Source of the DNA: Halorussus rarus
GTDB taxonomy: Archaea > Halobacteriota > Halobacteria > Halobacteriales > Haladaptataceae
DNA: 64,000 bases
Reading direction: 5' to 3'
Assembly: GCF_003369835.1 (NCBI RefSeq)
Contig: NZ_QPMJ01000002.1
Coordinates: forward strand, 1,516,739-1,580,738
The notes beneath the pieces were generated by a model. The model made no database searches. It saw only the letters and a list, made by a program, of their open reading frames with translations, and was not told the origin of the DNA. Position numbers and translations under genes: made by a program. Positions 16,539 to 27,652 of this stretch are shown here, piece after piece; positions within the stretch are counted from its first letter, which is position 1, and every line of letters begins with the position of its first letter.

Positions 16539-17555
16539 GTGAGCAGGTGGCAGTACTTCGCGAAGCGGGTACTGCTCTCGGTTCCGGTGTTGCTGTTCGG
16601 GGCGTCGATCACGTTCCTCGTGATCCGAGCGGGACCCCTCGACCCGGTGTCCGCGATACTGGGACCGCAGGGGAACCCGCAGGCCTACCAGACGATCCGA
16701 CGCCAGCTCGGGCTGAACCAGCCGCTCTGGCAGCAGTACATCGACTACATGATCAACATGTTCACCTTCGACCTGGGCGAGTCGTGGGTAATCAGCCCCG
16801 ACACCAGCGTCTACTCGCTGGTGACCAGCTACGCGCCCCGGACCATCTGGCTGGGGTTCTGGTCGGTGCTCATCGCCATCTTCATCGGCATCCCGCTGGG
16901 GTTCTACGCGGGGCTCAACCCCAACACGTTCAGCGACTACGTGGCGTCGTTCGGCGGCATCGTCTGGCGCGCCATGCCGAACTTCTGGCTGGCGGTCATC
17001 CTGATGAGCGTCCTCTCGCAGTCGGGCGACTTCATGTTCGGATTCGACTGGGAGAACTGGCTGTACTCGACGAACGTGACGGGCCCGCCGCCGCTGGGCA
17101 ACCTCACGTCGTTCGAGGGGTTCGTCACGGCGCTCAAGAAGATCGCCCCGGCCGCGCTCGTGCTGGGGTCTGCGTCGATGGGCAACGAGATGCGCATCGG
17201 TCGGACCGCCGTGCTGGAGACGGTCAACTCGAACTTCATCGAGACGGCGAAGGCCAAGGGCGTCCCGCCCCGGTCGCTCGTCTGGAAGCACATCTTCCGG
17301 AACGCGCTCATCCCGCTGGTGCCGATCATCACGGGCGAGGCGTTCATCCTCATCGGCGGGTCGGTGCTGGTCGAGACGGTGTTCGACATCAGCGGCATCG
17401 GGTTCCTGTTCTTCCAGGCGGTCAAGAACGGCGACATGCCGCTGGTGGGATCGCTGATGTTCATCTTCATCCTGCTGGTGGTCCTCATCAACATCATCCA
17501 GGACGCGCTGTACACGATAATCGACCCGCGGGTCGGCTACGACGGAGGTGCCTGA
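16539..17555 (+). CDS. dppB: dipeptide/oligopeptide ABC transporter permease (DppB type)
   Basis: A 338-residue membrane protein of the DppB/OppB family, with about six membrane segments starting at residues 9-30. The cytoplasmic coupling loop that contacts the ATPases is visible as F-I-E-T-A-K-A-K-G-V-P near residue 245, with the following W-K-H-I-F-R-N-A-L-I-P. It starts with GTG (M-S-R-W-Q-Y-F); the family's usual length fits. A GGAGGTG Shine-Dalgarno element lies at its 3' end for the next gene. It forms the channel together with the DppC-type protein. Confidence 0.9.
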   Translation: MSRWQYFAKRVLLSVPVLLFGASITFLVIRAGPLDPVSAILGPQGNPQAYQTIRRQLGLNQPLWQQYIDYMINMFTFDLGESWVISPDTSVYSLVTSYAPRTIWLGFWSVLIAIFIGIPLGFYAGLNPNTFSDYVASFGGIVWRAMPNFWLAVILMSVLSQSGDFMFGFDWENWLYSTNVTGPPPLGNLTSFEGFVTALKKIAPAALVLGSASMGNEMRIGRTAVLETVNSNFIETAKAKGVPPRSLVWKHIFRNALIPLVPIITGEAFILIGGSVLVETVFDISGIGFLFFQAVKNGDMPLVGSLMFIFILLVVLINIIQDALYTIIDPRVGYDGGA

Positions 17556-17556
17556 C

Positions 17557-18954
17557 ATGAGCGCAGACCAGGACCGAGAGGACGTCTCGATTCTCGAACG
17601 CATCCGGGAGAACCCCGGGCCAGCGATGGGGTGGCTCGCCGGCGCGCTGGTGCTGTTCGCGCTCGAAGCCGGCGCAGTCGTCCACTTCGTGACCAGCCTG
17701 GTGGGGTCGCCGGTCGACCTGCCGACGCTGCTCACCCGCGACCTCATCCCGAACAACGGGTACGTGACGCCGGGCGGAGCGTGGCAGGAGACGTTCCTGA
17801 ACCTGCCCGCCGCCTACGCGTGGGCGATCCGGGTCGTGCTCGTCTACGTCTACGCGTTCGTGTGTATGGTGTGGCTCTGGCGGGGCTACGAGATCTTCCG
17901 GGAGCACTACCGCTACGCCGACTGGACGCCCCGCGACGACATGGTGGACCGACTCAGGGGCCACCGCTGGGGCCAGTTCGGCGCGGTCATCGTGTTCGCG
18001 TTCGTCGTGATGGCGATGTTCGCGCCCGCTCTCGGGCCGACCACCGTCGAGCGGACCATCTCGAACCCGTACTCCCACTACATCGAGTACTACAACGACC
18101 AGGGCCAGCTCGAGAACGTCACGGTCGGGTCGGCCAACCTTGGGGCGCGCTCGCAGGGGACCCCGGACCAGAACGTCGGCCCGATGCAGTACGACCAGTA
18201 CGGCCGGTGGCACCCGTTCGGGACGTTACCCAGCGGGAAGGACATGTTCACCTTCATGGCGGCCGGGGCGAGGATATCGCTGTTCATCGGGCTGACGTCC
18301 ATCCTCGTCAGCGGGTTCGTCGCCGTCTCGTTCGCGCTGGTGACCGCCTACTACAAGGGGCTGGTCGACCTCCTGGTGGTCATCCTCGGCGACTCGATCA
18401 TGTCGCTGCCGAGCCTGCTGTTCGTGATGCTGTTGTCGGTGGTGCTCGGCGGGACGTGGCTGGCCGAGATATACAGCGGCGGCTTCCTGCTGGCGGTCAT
18501 CTTCGCGATAACCGGGTGGCCGTTCCTCTGGCGGTCGGTCCGCGGCCCGGCGATGCAGATCGCCGAGCAGGAGTGGATCGACGCCGCCAAGAGCTTCGGC
18601 CAGCGGCCCCGGGTGACGATGCAGAAGCACATGGCGCCGTACATCCTGGGCTACCTGCTGGTGTACGCCTCGATGCGGCTGGGCGGCATCATCATCGCGG
18701 TCGCGGGTCTGTCGTTCCTCGGGCTGGGCATCAACCCGCCCACGCCAGAGTGGGGCCGCGCGGTCAACATCGGCCAGGGGTACGTCACCACGGCGTCGTG
18801 GCACATCTCGTTCATCCCCGGCGTGCTCATCGTGCTGGTCGTGACCGCGTTCAACGCGCTGGGCGACGGCATCCGCGACGCCGTCGACCCGCAGAGCGAG
18901 GGCAGCGAAGGCGAGGGCGCTGAAGCCGCCGCGGCCGGCGGAGGTGGTGCCTGA
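17557..18954 (+). CDS. dppC: dipeptide/oligopeptide ABC transporter permease (DppC type) with N-terminal membrane extension
   Basis: A 465-residue permease, well above the usual length of about 300. Residues about 128-465 are the normal DppC region, beginning [13 protein letters not shown] and containing the coupling loop [11 protein letters not shown] near residue 345. The first roughly 125 residues add two membrane segments (about 22-45 and 88-110) not found in bacterial DppC. The ATG at 17557 follows a GGAGGTG Shine-Dalgarno sequence and lies one base after the dppB stop. The C-terminus is a Glu/Ala/Gly-rich tail. Confidence 0.88.
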   Translation: MSADQDREDVSILERIRENPGPAMGWLAGALVLFALEAGAVVHFVTSLVGSPVDLPTLLTRDLIPNNGYVTPGGAWQETFLNLPAAYAWAIRVVLVYVYAFVCMVWLWRGYEIFREHYRYADWTPRDDMVDRLRGHRWGQFGAVIVFAFVVMAMFAPALGPTTVERTISNPYSHYIEYYNDQGQLENVTVGSANLGARSQGTPDQNVGPMQYDQYGRWHPFGTLPSGKDMFTFMAAGARISLFIGLTSILVSGFVAVSFALVTAYYKGLVDLLVVILGDSIMSLPSLLFVMLLSVVLGGTWLAEIYSGGFLLAVIFAITGWPFLWRSVRGPAMQIAEQEWIDAAKSFGQRPRVTMQKHMAPYILGYLLVYASMRLGGIIIAVAGLSFLGLGINPPTPEWGRAVNIGQGYVTTASWHISFIPGVLIVLVVTAFNALGDGIRDAVDPQSEGSEGEGAEAAAAGGGGA

Positions 18955-20032
18955 TGGCACAGCGCGAGACCGCCGCGACCCGCGGCGAGGAGCGAGCGCT
19001 GCTGTCGGTGGAGAACCTCCAGACCGCCTTCTTCACGGACAAGGAGGTCATCCGGGCGGTCGACGGCGTGAGCTTCGACATCCACGAGGGCGAGACCGTC
19101 GGCATCGTCGGCGAGTCCGGGTCGGGCAAGAGCGTCACCGCCCGGTCGATCATGGGACTGGTCGACACGCCCGGTCGGGTGCTGGAGGGCAGCAGCATCC
19201 AGTTCGACGGCGAGGAGCTGACCGACAAGTCCGAGAGCGAGTACCGGGCGCTCCGCGGGAGCGACATCGCGATGGTGTTCCAGGACCCGCTGACCTCGCT
19301 CAATCCGGTGTACACGGTTGGCAACCAGATCAAGGAGGCGCTCCGGCTCCACCAGGACATGCGGGGCGCGGCCGCCACCGAGGAGGCCATCGACCTGCTC
19401 GAGGCGGTCGGCATCCCCGACGCCTCCCGGCGGGTCAGGGAGTACCCCCACGAGTTCTCGGGCGGGATGCGCCAGCGCGCGGTCATCGCGATGGCGCTGG
19501 CCTGCGACCCGGAGCTGCTGATCTGCGACGAGCCGACCACCGCGCTCGACGTCACCATCCAGGCCCAGATCCTGGAACTGCTCGACGACCTGCAGGCCGA
19601 GCGGGACCTCGCCATCATGTTCATCACCCACGACATGGGCGTCATCGCCGAGGTCTCCGACCGCGTGAACGTGATGTACGCCGGCGAGATCGTCGAGAGC
19701 GCGCCGGTCGAGGAGCTGTTCGAGAACCCCCGGCACCCCTACACCCGGGGCCTGCTCAAATCGATCCCGGGCAACCAGCCCGGCGCCGACCGGCTCTCGA
19801 CCATCGAGGGCGACGTGCCCACGCCGAACGAGCCGGCGACCTACTGCCGGTTCGAGCCCCGGTGCCCCGAGGCGTTCGAGGACTGCACCCGGGTCCACCC
19901 GGCGTCGGTCGAGGTCAACGACGACGCCGAGGACCACACAGCGGCGTGCCTGCTGTACCCCGAGGACGCCACCCAGGCGGAGGCGGTCGAACTCCACGAA
20001 CAGCGCGAGAGCCAGCGCGAGGTGAGCGAACG

Positions 20033-20036
<4 letters not shown>
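18954..20036 (+). CDS. dppD: dipeptide/oligopeptide ABC transporter ATPase (DppD type)
   Basis: A 360-residue ATP-binding subunit. Walker A is G-E-S-G-S-G-K-S near residue 55, the Q-loop is [10 protein letters not shown], the ABC signature S-G-G-M-R-Q-R lies near 165, Walker B is L-L-I-C-D-E-P-T, and the switch His follows in I-T-H-D. The C-terminal oligopeptide-transporter domain holds cysteines (Y-C-R-F-E-P-R-C-P and later C-L-L-Y) that in relatives bind an iron-sulfur cluster. Its ATG overlaps the dppC stop (TGATG), showing translational coupling. Confidence 0.93.
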
Positions 20037-21364
<1,328 letters not shown>

Positions 21365-21392
21365 ATGTGCCAGCGGGCCAATCGACCGATAG

Positions 21393-21875
21393 ATGTCGTC
21401 AACTGAGCGGTCCGCGACGTCCGGGGCCTCCCGGCGGGTCCGGCAGGCGGTCGACGCCGCGGTGTACGCGCTCGCGGTCGCCGCGGTGGTGTTCGTCGTC
21501 GGCGCGATACTCGGATTCGTCGTCGGCGGCGGGCTCGTGACCGCGAAGTACGTGATGTTCGTCGTCGGCCTGCTCGCGTTCGGCTACGGCACGCTCCAGC
21601 TCCGGCCCGACCCGCCGTGGAGCACCGAGGAGGGCGAGGAGGGCGAGATCAAGATCGTCAAGGAGGAGCGGCCGTCGGGCACCGTGGTCAACAGCCGGGA
21701 GGAGACCGCGTTCCAGGCGGCGGTCCAGCGGATTCCGCCGCTACCGTGGTACTCGCTCCCGCCGGACGAGCGCATCTCGGTGGCGTTCAAGATCTTCCTG
21801 GCCGGGCTGGCGACGCTCGGGTGGTCGTTCGCGATGGAGGCGGTGTTCGGCGTCGTCGCGGCGGGCGCGGCGTGA
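21393..21875 (+). CDS. haloarchaeal membrane protein of unknown function
   Basis: A 160-residue protein with three hydrophobic segments at about residues 25-48, 50-68 and 130-155, separated by an acidic loop (E-E-G-E-E-G-E-I-K-I-V-K) and a segment R-I-P-P-L-P-W-Y-S-L-P-P-D-E-R. It begins 28 bases after dppF on the same strand, so it may ride on that transcript, but it is not a known transporter part. I recognise the pattern as common in haloarchaea (possibly DUF7555) without a function. Confidence 0.75.
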   Translation: MSSTERSATSGASRRVRQAVDAAVYALAVAAVVFVVGAILGFVVGGGLVTAKYVMFVVGLLAFGYGTLQLRPDPPWSTEEGEEGEIKIVKEERPSGTVVNSREETAFQAAVQRIPPLPWYSLPPDERISVAFKIFLAGLATLGWSFAMEAVFGVVAAGAA

Positions 21876-21965
21876 CGGGCGGGCCGGCGTCGCCCCTCAC
21901 CCGATAACGGGCTCTTGCCCACCCAAGCAACAGGCTTTACCATCAGAAGGCCGTCAGACGGACAC

Positions 21966-22541
21966 ATGCCAGAGACTGGGGCCGGGGACGACGACCCGGA
22001 CTACGCCGAGCAGATCGCAGCGAGCGCGGACGTCCACAAGGGCGCCTGGCAGCGCACCCTCGACGACATGCAGGCGATGGAGGAAGAGCTCGAGGAGGAG
22101 GGCTGGGACGTCGTGGCCGTCGGCGCCGGCCACACCGCGCCGACGAACCCCGACGCCGGCGAGACCGACCGGTGGGGGTTCGTCCACGTCATTCCGGACA
22201 ACAAGGCCGAGCCCTTCGAGGCGGCGGTCGAGACCGGCGCGTTCCCGCAGTACCGGGTGTTCCGCAACGAGATGCAGGGCCGGGTCTTCATGCTCACCCA
22301 GCTGCTCGACCCCGAGTCCGAAACCGCCGTCCTCCTCGCGGGTAACTTCGAGATGCGCCACGCGCCCGGGCTGGTCAAGACGGCGCTGAAGGAGGGCGAG
22401 ATGTACACCCACGTCCAGACGCTCGACGGCACCCACCGGGGGTCGTTCCGCCACGACGACGTCGAGAAGTTCTTCCCCGACCCGCACAAGTACACGGGCT
22501 ACGAGGTCGAGTTCGACGGCGTGCTCGACGACGAGGAGTAA
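21966..22541 (+). CDS. haloarchaeal cytosolic protein of unknown function (DUF7529-like)
   Basis: A 191-residue acidic protein. The ATG at 21966 (M-P-E-T-G-A-G) is preceded at about 30 bases by a TATA-like GGCTTTACC; upstream in-frame codons lack haloarchaeal character. Conserved-looking stretches are W-G-F-V-H-V-I-P-D-N, Q-Y-R-V-F-R-N-E-M-Q-G-R-V-F and G-T-H-R-G-S-F-R-H-D-D-V-E-K-F-F-P. I associate it with family DUF7529 from memory. No catalytic motif is evident. Confidence 0.75.
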   Translation: MPETGAGDDDPDYAEQIAASADVHKGAWQRTLDDMQAMEEELEEEGWDVVAVGAGHTAPTNPDAGETDRWGFVHVIPDNKAEPFEAAVETGAFPQYRVFRNEMQGRVFMLTQLLDPESETAVLLAGNFEMRHAPGLVKTALKEGEMYTHVQTLDGTHRGSFRHDDVEKFFPDPHKYTGYEVEFDGVLDDEE

Positions 22542-22687
22542 TCACCGAGCGAGCCGGGCGTCGAACCGATTCTGATCCCCTTCTATCGATACGGTGTGAC
22601 CCTTCGGACCGCCGACCCGCCGAGTCGAGCGTCGCGGGAACGCTCGGTTCGTAGACTACAAGGCGCCCCGCCCCGTATCGCGCGAAC

Positions 22688-23536
22688 ATGAAAGTCGGCG
22701 AAGCCATGACGCCCCGCTCGGAGGTCGTCACCGTGGAGCTTCCGGGCACCCGCGACGACGTACTGGAATATCTGCAGGAGCGGTCGTTCTCGTCCGTTCC
22801 CGTGGTCAAGAACAGCGGCGGGTCCGAGGAGTTCCGCGGCCTCATCTCGCGGGACGACCTCATCGAGAACCCCGACGAGGACCAGCTTGCGATGCTGATG
22901 CGGGAGGTCCCGACCACCACGCAGGACACCACCGTCGAGGAGGTCGCCGCGCTGATGGTCCGGGAGGGCGCCCGCCGGGTGCCGGTCGTCGACGGGGAGC
23001 TCGAGGGCATCGTCACCGTCACCGACGTGGTGCGGGCCGTCGCCGACGGCGACGCCGACGGCGACGAGTCGGTCGCCGACATCGCCTCCCGGGACGTCAA
23101 CACCACCTACGTCGAGACGCCGCTGACCGTCGCCGAGCGCGAGCTCTACTACGCGAACCTCCCGTACGCCGTGGTGCTCGACGAGGAGGGCGAGATGGGC
23201 GGCGTGCTGACCGAGGTCGACATCATCGAGGTCGCCCGCGTGGTCGAAGGCGAGGACGACACCGGCGACTCCATCGCCGACGAGGACGACGACTGGAAGT
23301 GGGAGTCCATCAAGGCGGTCGGCAAGCGCTACCTGCCGACCCGGAACGTCGAGATCCCGACCGCGCCGGTCCGGGACTTCATGACCGCCGACGTGGTGAC
23401 CGTCTCGGGCGAGAAGACCGCGAAGGACGCCGCCCAGACCATGCTCACCAACGACATCGAGCAGATTCCGCTGGTGCAGGGCGACGAGCTGGTGGGCATC
23501 GTGCGCGACATCAACCTGCTGGAGGCGATACGGTGA
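22688..23536 (+). CDS. quadruple CBS-domain protein
   Basis: A 282-residue protein made of four CBS repeats arranged as two Bateman modules: residues about 5-60, 70-125, 130-185 and 225-280. Typical CBS ends are visible (V-P-V-V-D-G-E-L-E-G-I-V-T-V-T-D-V and I-P-L-V-Q-G-D-E-L-V-G-I-V-R-D-I-N). CBS pairs bind adenine nucleotides or related ligands and act as sensors. Its last four bases overlap the glyS start (GTGA), so it is translationally coupled with glycyl-tRNA synthetase; a regulatory link is possible but unproved. Confidence 0.88.
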   Translation: MKVGEAMTPRSEVVTVELPGTRDDVLEYLQERSFSSVPVVKNSGGSEEFRGLISRDDLIENPDEDQLAMLMREVPTTTQDTTVEEVAALMVREGARRVPVVDGELEGIVTVTDVVRAVADGDADGDESVADIASRDVNTTYVETPLTVAERELYYANLPYAVVLDEEGEMGGVLTEVDIIEVARVVEGEDDTGDSIADEDDDWKWESIKAVGKRYLPTRNVEIPTAPVRDFMTADVVTVSGEKTAKDAAQTMLTNDIEQIPLVQGDELVGIVRDINLLEAIR

Positions 23537-25281
23537 CCCGCAACGACCTCGTGGAGCTGGCCAAGCGCCGGGGGTACTTCTTCCAGTCGGCCGGCGCCTA
23601 CGGCGGCGTCTCGGGCTTCTACACCTACGGTCCCCAGGGCGCGACGCTCAAGCAGAACGTCGAGAACACCTGGCGCGAGCGGTTCCAGATCCGGGAGGGC
23701 CACCGCGAGATCGACGCCCCGACCGTGATGCCCGAGCCCGTCTTCGAGGCGTCGGGCCACCTCGACACCTTCGACGACATGCTGGTCGAGTGCCCCGAGT
23801 GCGGCGCGAGCCACCGGGCCGACCACCTCATCGAGGACAACACCGACATCGAGGAGGCCGAGAGCATTCCGATTCCGGAGGTCGAGGAGCTCATCCGGGA
23901 GCACGACCTCCAGTGCCCGAACTGCGGCGCCGCGCTGGCCGGCGAGCCGGTCGAGGAGTTCAACCTCATGTTCGAGACCAACATCGGTCCGGGCAGCTCC
24001 TCGCCGGGCTACCTCCGGCCCGAGACCGCCCAGGGCATCTTCGTCGAGTTCCCCCAGCTCGCCGAGTACGCCCGCAACCAGCTCCCGTTCGGCATCACTC
24101 AGATCGGCAAGGCGTACCGGAACGAAATCAGCCCCCGGAAGTCGATCGTCCGGGTCCGTGAGTTCACCCAGGCCGAGCTCGAGCACTTCATCGACCCCGA
24201 GGAGGACGAGCCCGAGCTCGACCGCGTGGCCGACGTGGATCTCAAGCTCTACCCCGCCGAGCAGCAGGAGAAGGCGGAGGGGACCGAGTACGTCCACAGG
24301 ACCGTCGCCGAGGCGGTCGAGGAGGGTCTCGTCCACGAGTGGGTTGCCTACTACCTGGGCGTCGGCAAGCAGTGGTACGAGTCCATCGGCGTCGACATGG
24401 ACCGGTTCCGGTTCCGCCAGCACCTCGGCGGCGAGCTCGCCCACTACGCCGCGGACTGCTGGGACGCCGAGGCCGAGGTCGACGGCGACTGGATCGAGAT
24501 CACGGGCTACGCCTACCGGAGCGACTACGACCTCTCGAAGCACGACGAGTACTCCGACGACGACTTCACCGTCTTCAAGCAGTACGACGAGCCGAAGGTG
24601 GTCGAGCGCGCGACGGTCGACCCCGACATGAGCTACCTCGGCCCGGAGTTCGGCGGCGACGCGGCCGACGTGGCCGCGGAGCTCGAACTGCTGGCCGAGC
24701 GCGACCGAGCGGCGTTCGACGACGAGGAGGTGACCGTCGAGGTCGACGGCGAGGAGTACGCGATCCCGACCGAGAAGACCGGGTTCGCCGTCGAGGAGGT
24801 CAAGGAGAACGGCGAGCACGTCATGCCCCACGTCGTCGAACCCTCCATCGGCATCGACCGGGTCATCTACACCGTGCTCGACCACGCCTACGAGGAGGAC
24901 GAGATCGAAGGCGAGGCCCGGAGCTACCTCGCGCTCGAGCCCGAGGTCGCGCCCACGTTCGTCGGCGTCTTCCCGCTGGTGAGCAAGGAGGGGATGGACG
25001 ACCGCGCCCGCGAGATCGCCGACGACCTCCGGGCGGAGGGCTTCGACGTGAGCTACGACGACTCGGGCTCCATCGGTCGGCGCTACCGCCGCCAGGACGA
25101 GGTCGGCACGCCGTTCTGCGTCACGGTCGACGACGAGACCGACGACACCGTGACCCTTCGGGAGCGCGACTCGACCGACCAGGTCCGGGTCCCCATCGAC
25201 GACCTGCCGGAGCTGCTCGCGGCCCTCCGCGAGGGCGAGACCACCTTCGCGGACCTCGACGCGCCCGCTCCCGAACAGTAA
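23533..25281 (+). CDS. glyS: glycyl-tRNA synthetase, archaeal/eukaryal dimeric type
   Basis: A 582-residue class II synthetase that charges tRNA-Gly. It begins with GTG (M-T-R-N-D-L-V-E-L-A-K-R-R-G-Y-F-F-Q). Motif 2 is within R-P-E-T-A-Q-G-I-F-V-E-F and G-K-A-Y-R-N-E-I-S-P-R; motif 3 is G-I-D-R-V-I-Y-T near residue 440. Two C-x2-C pairs (C-P-E-C and C-P-N-C) at about 90-140 form a zinc insertion, and the anticodon-binding domain fills the last 110 residues. The start is fixed by the four-base overlap with the CBS gene. The longer open frame is a shadow. Confidence 0.95.
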   Translation: MTRNDLVELAKRRGYFFQSAGAYGGVSGFYTYGPQGATLKQNVENTWRERFQIREGHREIDAPTVMPEPVFEASGHLDTFDDMLVECPECGASHRADHLIEDNTDIEEAESIPIPEVEELIREHDLQCPNCGAALAGEPVEEFNLMFETNIGPGSSSPGYLRPETAQGIFVEFPQLAEYARNQLPFGITQIGKAYRNEISPRKSIVRVREFTQAELEHFIDPEEDEPELDRVADVDLKLYPAEQQEKAEGTEYVHRTVAEAVEEGLVHEWVAYYLGVGKQWYESIGVDMDRFRFRQHLGGELAHYAADCWDAEAEVDGDWIEITGYAYRSDYDLSKHDEYSDDDFTVFKQYDEPKVVERATVDPDMSYLGPEFGGDAADVAAELELLAERDRAAFDDEEVTVEVDGEEYAIPTEKTGFAVEEVKENGEHVMPHVVEPSIGIDRVIYTVLDHAYEEDEIEGEARSYLALEPEVAPTFVGVFPLVSKEGMDDRAREIADDLRAEGFDVSYDDSGSIGRRYRRQDEVGTPFCVTVDDETDDTVTLRERDSTDQVRVPIDDLPELLAALREGETTFADLDAPAPEQ

Positions 25282-25283
25282 CC

Positions 25284-25868
25284 GTGTCGCTCCACAGCGA
25301 GGTCAAGCGCCGGCTGGTCCACGTCGCCGGGACGGGGTACCCGGCGCTGTACCTGCTGGACCTCGCGTCCTACGACGAGTTGCGGCTCCTGCTGGTGGCG
25401 AGTGCGGTCGCCGCGCTGATCCTCGAGGTGATCCGGCTGTTCGTCGGCCTCGGCTGGCGGATATTCGACGAGCTCACCCGCGAGTACGAGCAGGACAACC
25501 TCGCGGGCTACGCCCTCTACATGTTCGGGATGACCGCGGCGGTGCTGGCGTTCGAGCCCCGGATAGCGATCCCCGCCATGCTGATGCTCACCATCGCCGA
25601 CCCCGTCAGCGGGCTCGCGGGGTCGGGCGAGCTCGGCGTGAAGGCGACCCACACGCTGCTGCTGACGTTCGGTACCTGCCTGCTCATCACCAGCCTGTCG
25701 GGGCTCCCGCTGGTGACCGCCGCGCTCGGCGCGCTGGCCGCGACGCTGGCCGACGGGATGAAGCCCATCGTCGCGGGCTACGTCATCGACGACAACCTCA
25801 CCATCCCGGTCGGGTCGGCGGTCGTGATGTACCTCGCGTTGCGGTACCTGCCGACCGCGGCGGCGTAG
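25284..25868 (+). CDS. phytol/dolichol kinase-like membrane protein
   Basis: A 194-residue protein starting with GTG two bases after the glyS stop. It has five or six hydrophobic segments and resembles the CTP-dependent polyprenol kinase family (SEC59/VTE5): an N-terminal E-V-K-R-R-L-V-H-V-A-G and a later T-I-A-D-P-V-S-G-L-A-G-S, the usual A-D-x-x-A/S-G nucleotide site, then A-A-T-L-A-D-G-M-K-P-I. In haloarchaea such enzymes may phosphorylate dolichol or geranylgeraniol for glycosylation or lipid salvage; the substrate is inferred only. Confidence 0.78.
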   Translation: MSLHSEVKRRLVHVAGTGYPALYLLDLASYDELRLLLVASAVAALILEVIRLFVGLGWRIFDELTREYEQDNLAGYALYMFGMTAAVLAFEPRIAIPAMLMLTIADPVSGLAGSGELGVKATHTLLLTFGTCLLITSLSGLPLVTAALGALAATLADGMKPIVAGYVIDDNLTIPVGSAVVMYLALRYLPTAAA

Positions 25869-25914
25869 CTCCTTTCGGACGAAAGCGGAGGACGGCGAAC
25901 GGGACCGATAGCGG

Positions 25915-27285
25915 TCAGGCCAGCGGGAACAGCGTCGAGAGGACGAGCACCGTCACCAGTCCCGTGACCGAGATGACGGTCGTAAGCACGGTCCAGGTCT
26001 TGAGCGTCTCGGCCTGGGTGAGCCCGCAGATCTCCTTGACCAGCCAGAACCCGCTGTCGGGGTACCACGAGCAGATGTTCCCGCCGGCGCCGATGGCCAT
26101 CACGAGGTAGGCCGGGTTGACCGAGAGGCCGCCTGCGAGCGGCGCCATGATGCCGGCGGTCGTCAGCATCGCGACGGTGGCCGACCCCTGTGCGATCCGG
26201 ACCGCGGCGGCGATGAGCCACGCCGTCACCAGCAGGCCGATGCCGATCTCCTCGAGACCGCCCGCGATGTAATCTCCGATGCCCGCCGTGGCCAGCATCG
26301 CGCCGAACGCGCCGCCCAGCGCAGTGATGGCCGCGATGTGCCCGCCGTTCTTGAGCGCCTCGATGAGCTCGTCGGTCCACGCGTTCTCCGAGAAGTTGCT
26401 GTAGCGGTAGAGCGTGGCGGCCGCCACCAGCGCGGCCGCGGTCAGCGCCACGTTGGGGTCGCCCCCGAACCGCGTGACGGGGCCGAGCGCCGAGCCCTCG
26501 CCGACGAGGTTGTTCACGATCGTGTTCGAGGCGACGAGCGCGACCGCGACGAAGATCGGCGCCAGCGATTCGAGAACGCCGGGGAGTTTGGCGGTCGAAC
26601 GGTCGGCCACCTCCGCCAGCCCCTCCGCGTCGGTGCCCATCGCGTCGCGGAGCGGAATCTCCATCCGCCTGTTTATCCACCGACCGTACCCGATGCCGCC
26701 GACGAGCGCCGAGGGGACGGCGACGGCCAGTCCGACGCCGATAGTGAGAAGCAGGTTCGTTCCGGGAATCTCCTCGGCGACCGCCAGCGGACCGGGCGTC
26801 GGCGGGACGAACACGTGCGTCGTGGCCGCGCCGGCGCCGACGACGACGATGTACAGCGAGTAGTTGCTCCCGACCCGTGAACGCATCGAGCGTGCCAGCG
26901 GCGCCATCAGGTAGAACACGTTGTCGAAGAACACCGGCACCGCGAGGAGCGAACTGCTCCCCCAGAGCGCGAAGTCCGCGTTGTCCCGGCCGGTCACGCT
27001 CGTGAACCCCCGGACCACGCGCTCGGCCGCGCCGCTCTCCATCATCGACTTCCCGATGACGGCGGCCATCAGTATCGGGATACCGATGCCCGCCATCCCG
27101 TTACCGAACGCCGAGGCCATCTCGGACGGCACCTCGCCGGCCGGAATCTCCGGGGCGACGAGGCCGACGACCAGCGACGCGATGATGAGTCCGAAGACCG
27201 CAGGGAGATCGAAGTACGCTAGCAGTAGTATCACGGTAACTATGCCCACGATAAACGCAACCAACGGACTGTGTGGGTACGCCAT
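25915..27285 (-). CDS. GntP-family permease (gluconate/organic acid transporter)
   Basis: A 456-residue membrane protein with about 12-13 hydrophobic segments. It belongs to the GntP family of proton symporters for gluconate and related hydroxy-acids: the signature region includes V-P-V-F-F-D-N-V-F-Y-L-M-A-P-L-A and T-H-V-F-V-P-P-T-P-G-P, and a later Q-G-S-A-T-V-A-M-L-T-T-A. The C-terminal C-S-W-Y-P-D-S-G-F-W is also typical. No sugar-acid enzyme genes are adjacent, so the substrate is uncertain. Confidence 0.9.
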   Translation of the reverse strand: MAYPHSPLVAFIVGIVTVILLLAYFDLPAVFGLIIASLVVGLVAPEIPAGEVPSEMASAFGNGMAGIGIPILMAAVIGKSMMESGAAERVVRGFTSVTGRDNADFALWGSSSLLAVPVFFDNVFYLMAPLARSMRSRVGSNYSLYIVVVGAGAATTHVFVPPTPGPLAVAEEIPGTNLLLTIGVGLAVAVPSALVGGIGYGRWINRRMEIPLRDAMGTDAEGLAEVADRSTAKLPGVLESLAPIFVAVALVASNTIVNNLVGEGSALGPVTRFGGDPNVALTAAALVAAATLYRYSNFSENAWTDELIEALKNGGHIAAITALGGAFGAMLATAGIGDYIAGGLEEIGIGLLVTAWLIAAAVRIAQGSATVAMLTTAGIMAPLAGGLSVNPAYLVMAIGAGGNICSWYPDSGFWLVKEICGLTQAETLKTWTVLTTVISVTGLVTVLVLSTLFPLA

Positions 27286-27652
27286 TATAGTCCAGCCCGG
27301 ATTTGCAGGTTCGCGCCCTAATAATTGACTACTGCGAGATATGTTAATGTTTGTTCGGTGGAGACCAATTCTGACGTCTTTCAGCCGTTATAGCAGTTAT
27401 TCTCCCGTTGTTCCCTAACCCCCAATATAATTAATTGTAGTTATGGATGTAGTTCGTCGCCATCCGGGTTCACCTGACGGAGGAGGAGGAGGAGGAGGAG
27501 GAAGTGAGTCTGCGGTGGTGCGGGACCACGTGTCGGGTCTGAGTCGCGTCGAGACGGCCGACGCGCAGTGACGACTGCGGCGACGGCCCGAGTTTTACTT
27601 TCACCCCGATAGCCGAACCCTTTAATCGGAGGACGACCAACCCCCGGGGTGA
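27286..27652. other. AT-rich intergenic region with GGA microsatellite
   Basis: The left half is AT-rich (AATATAATTAATTG at about 27424) and must hold the promoter of the GntP gene. An uninterrupted (GGA)8 tract lies at 27479-27502. A 42-codon frame (27443-27571) spans it but has no properly placed promoter and I do not call it a gene. CTTTAATC at about 27619-27626 is the likely TATA box of hef. Confidence 0.6.

Noticed and set aside
27443..27571. 42-codon frame containing the GGA tract
   Set aside because: The AT-rich TATA candidate lies only about 10-15 bases before the ATG, and the coding potential comes from the triplet repeat alone.
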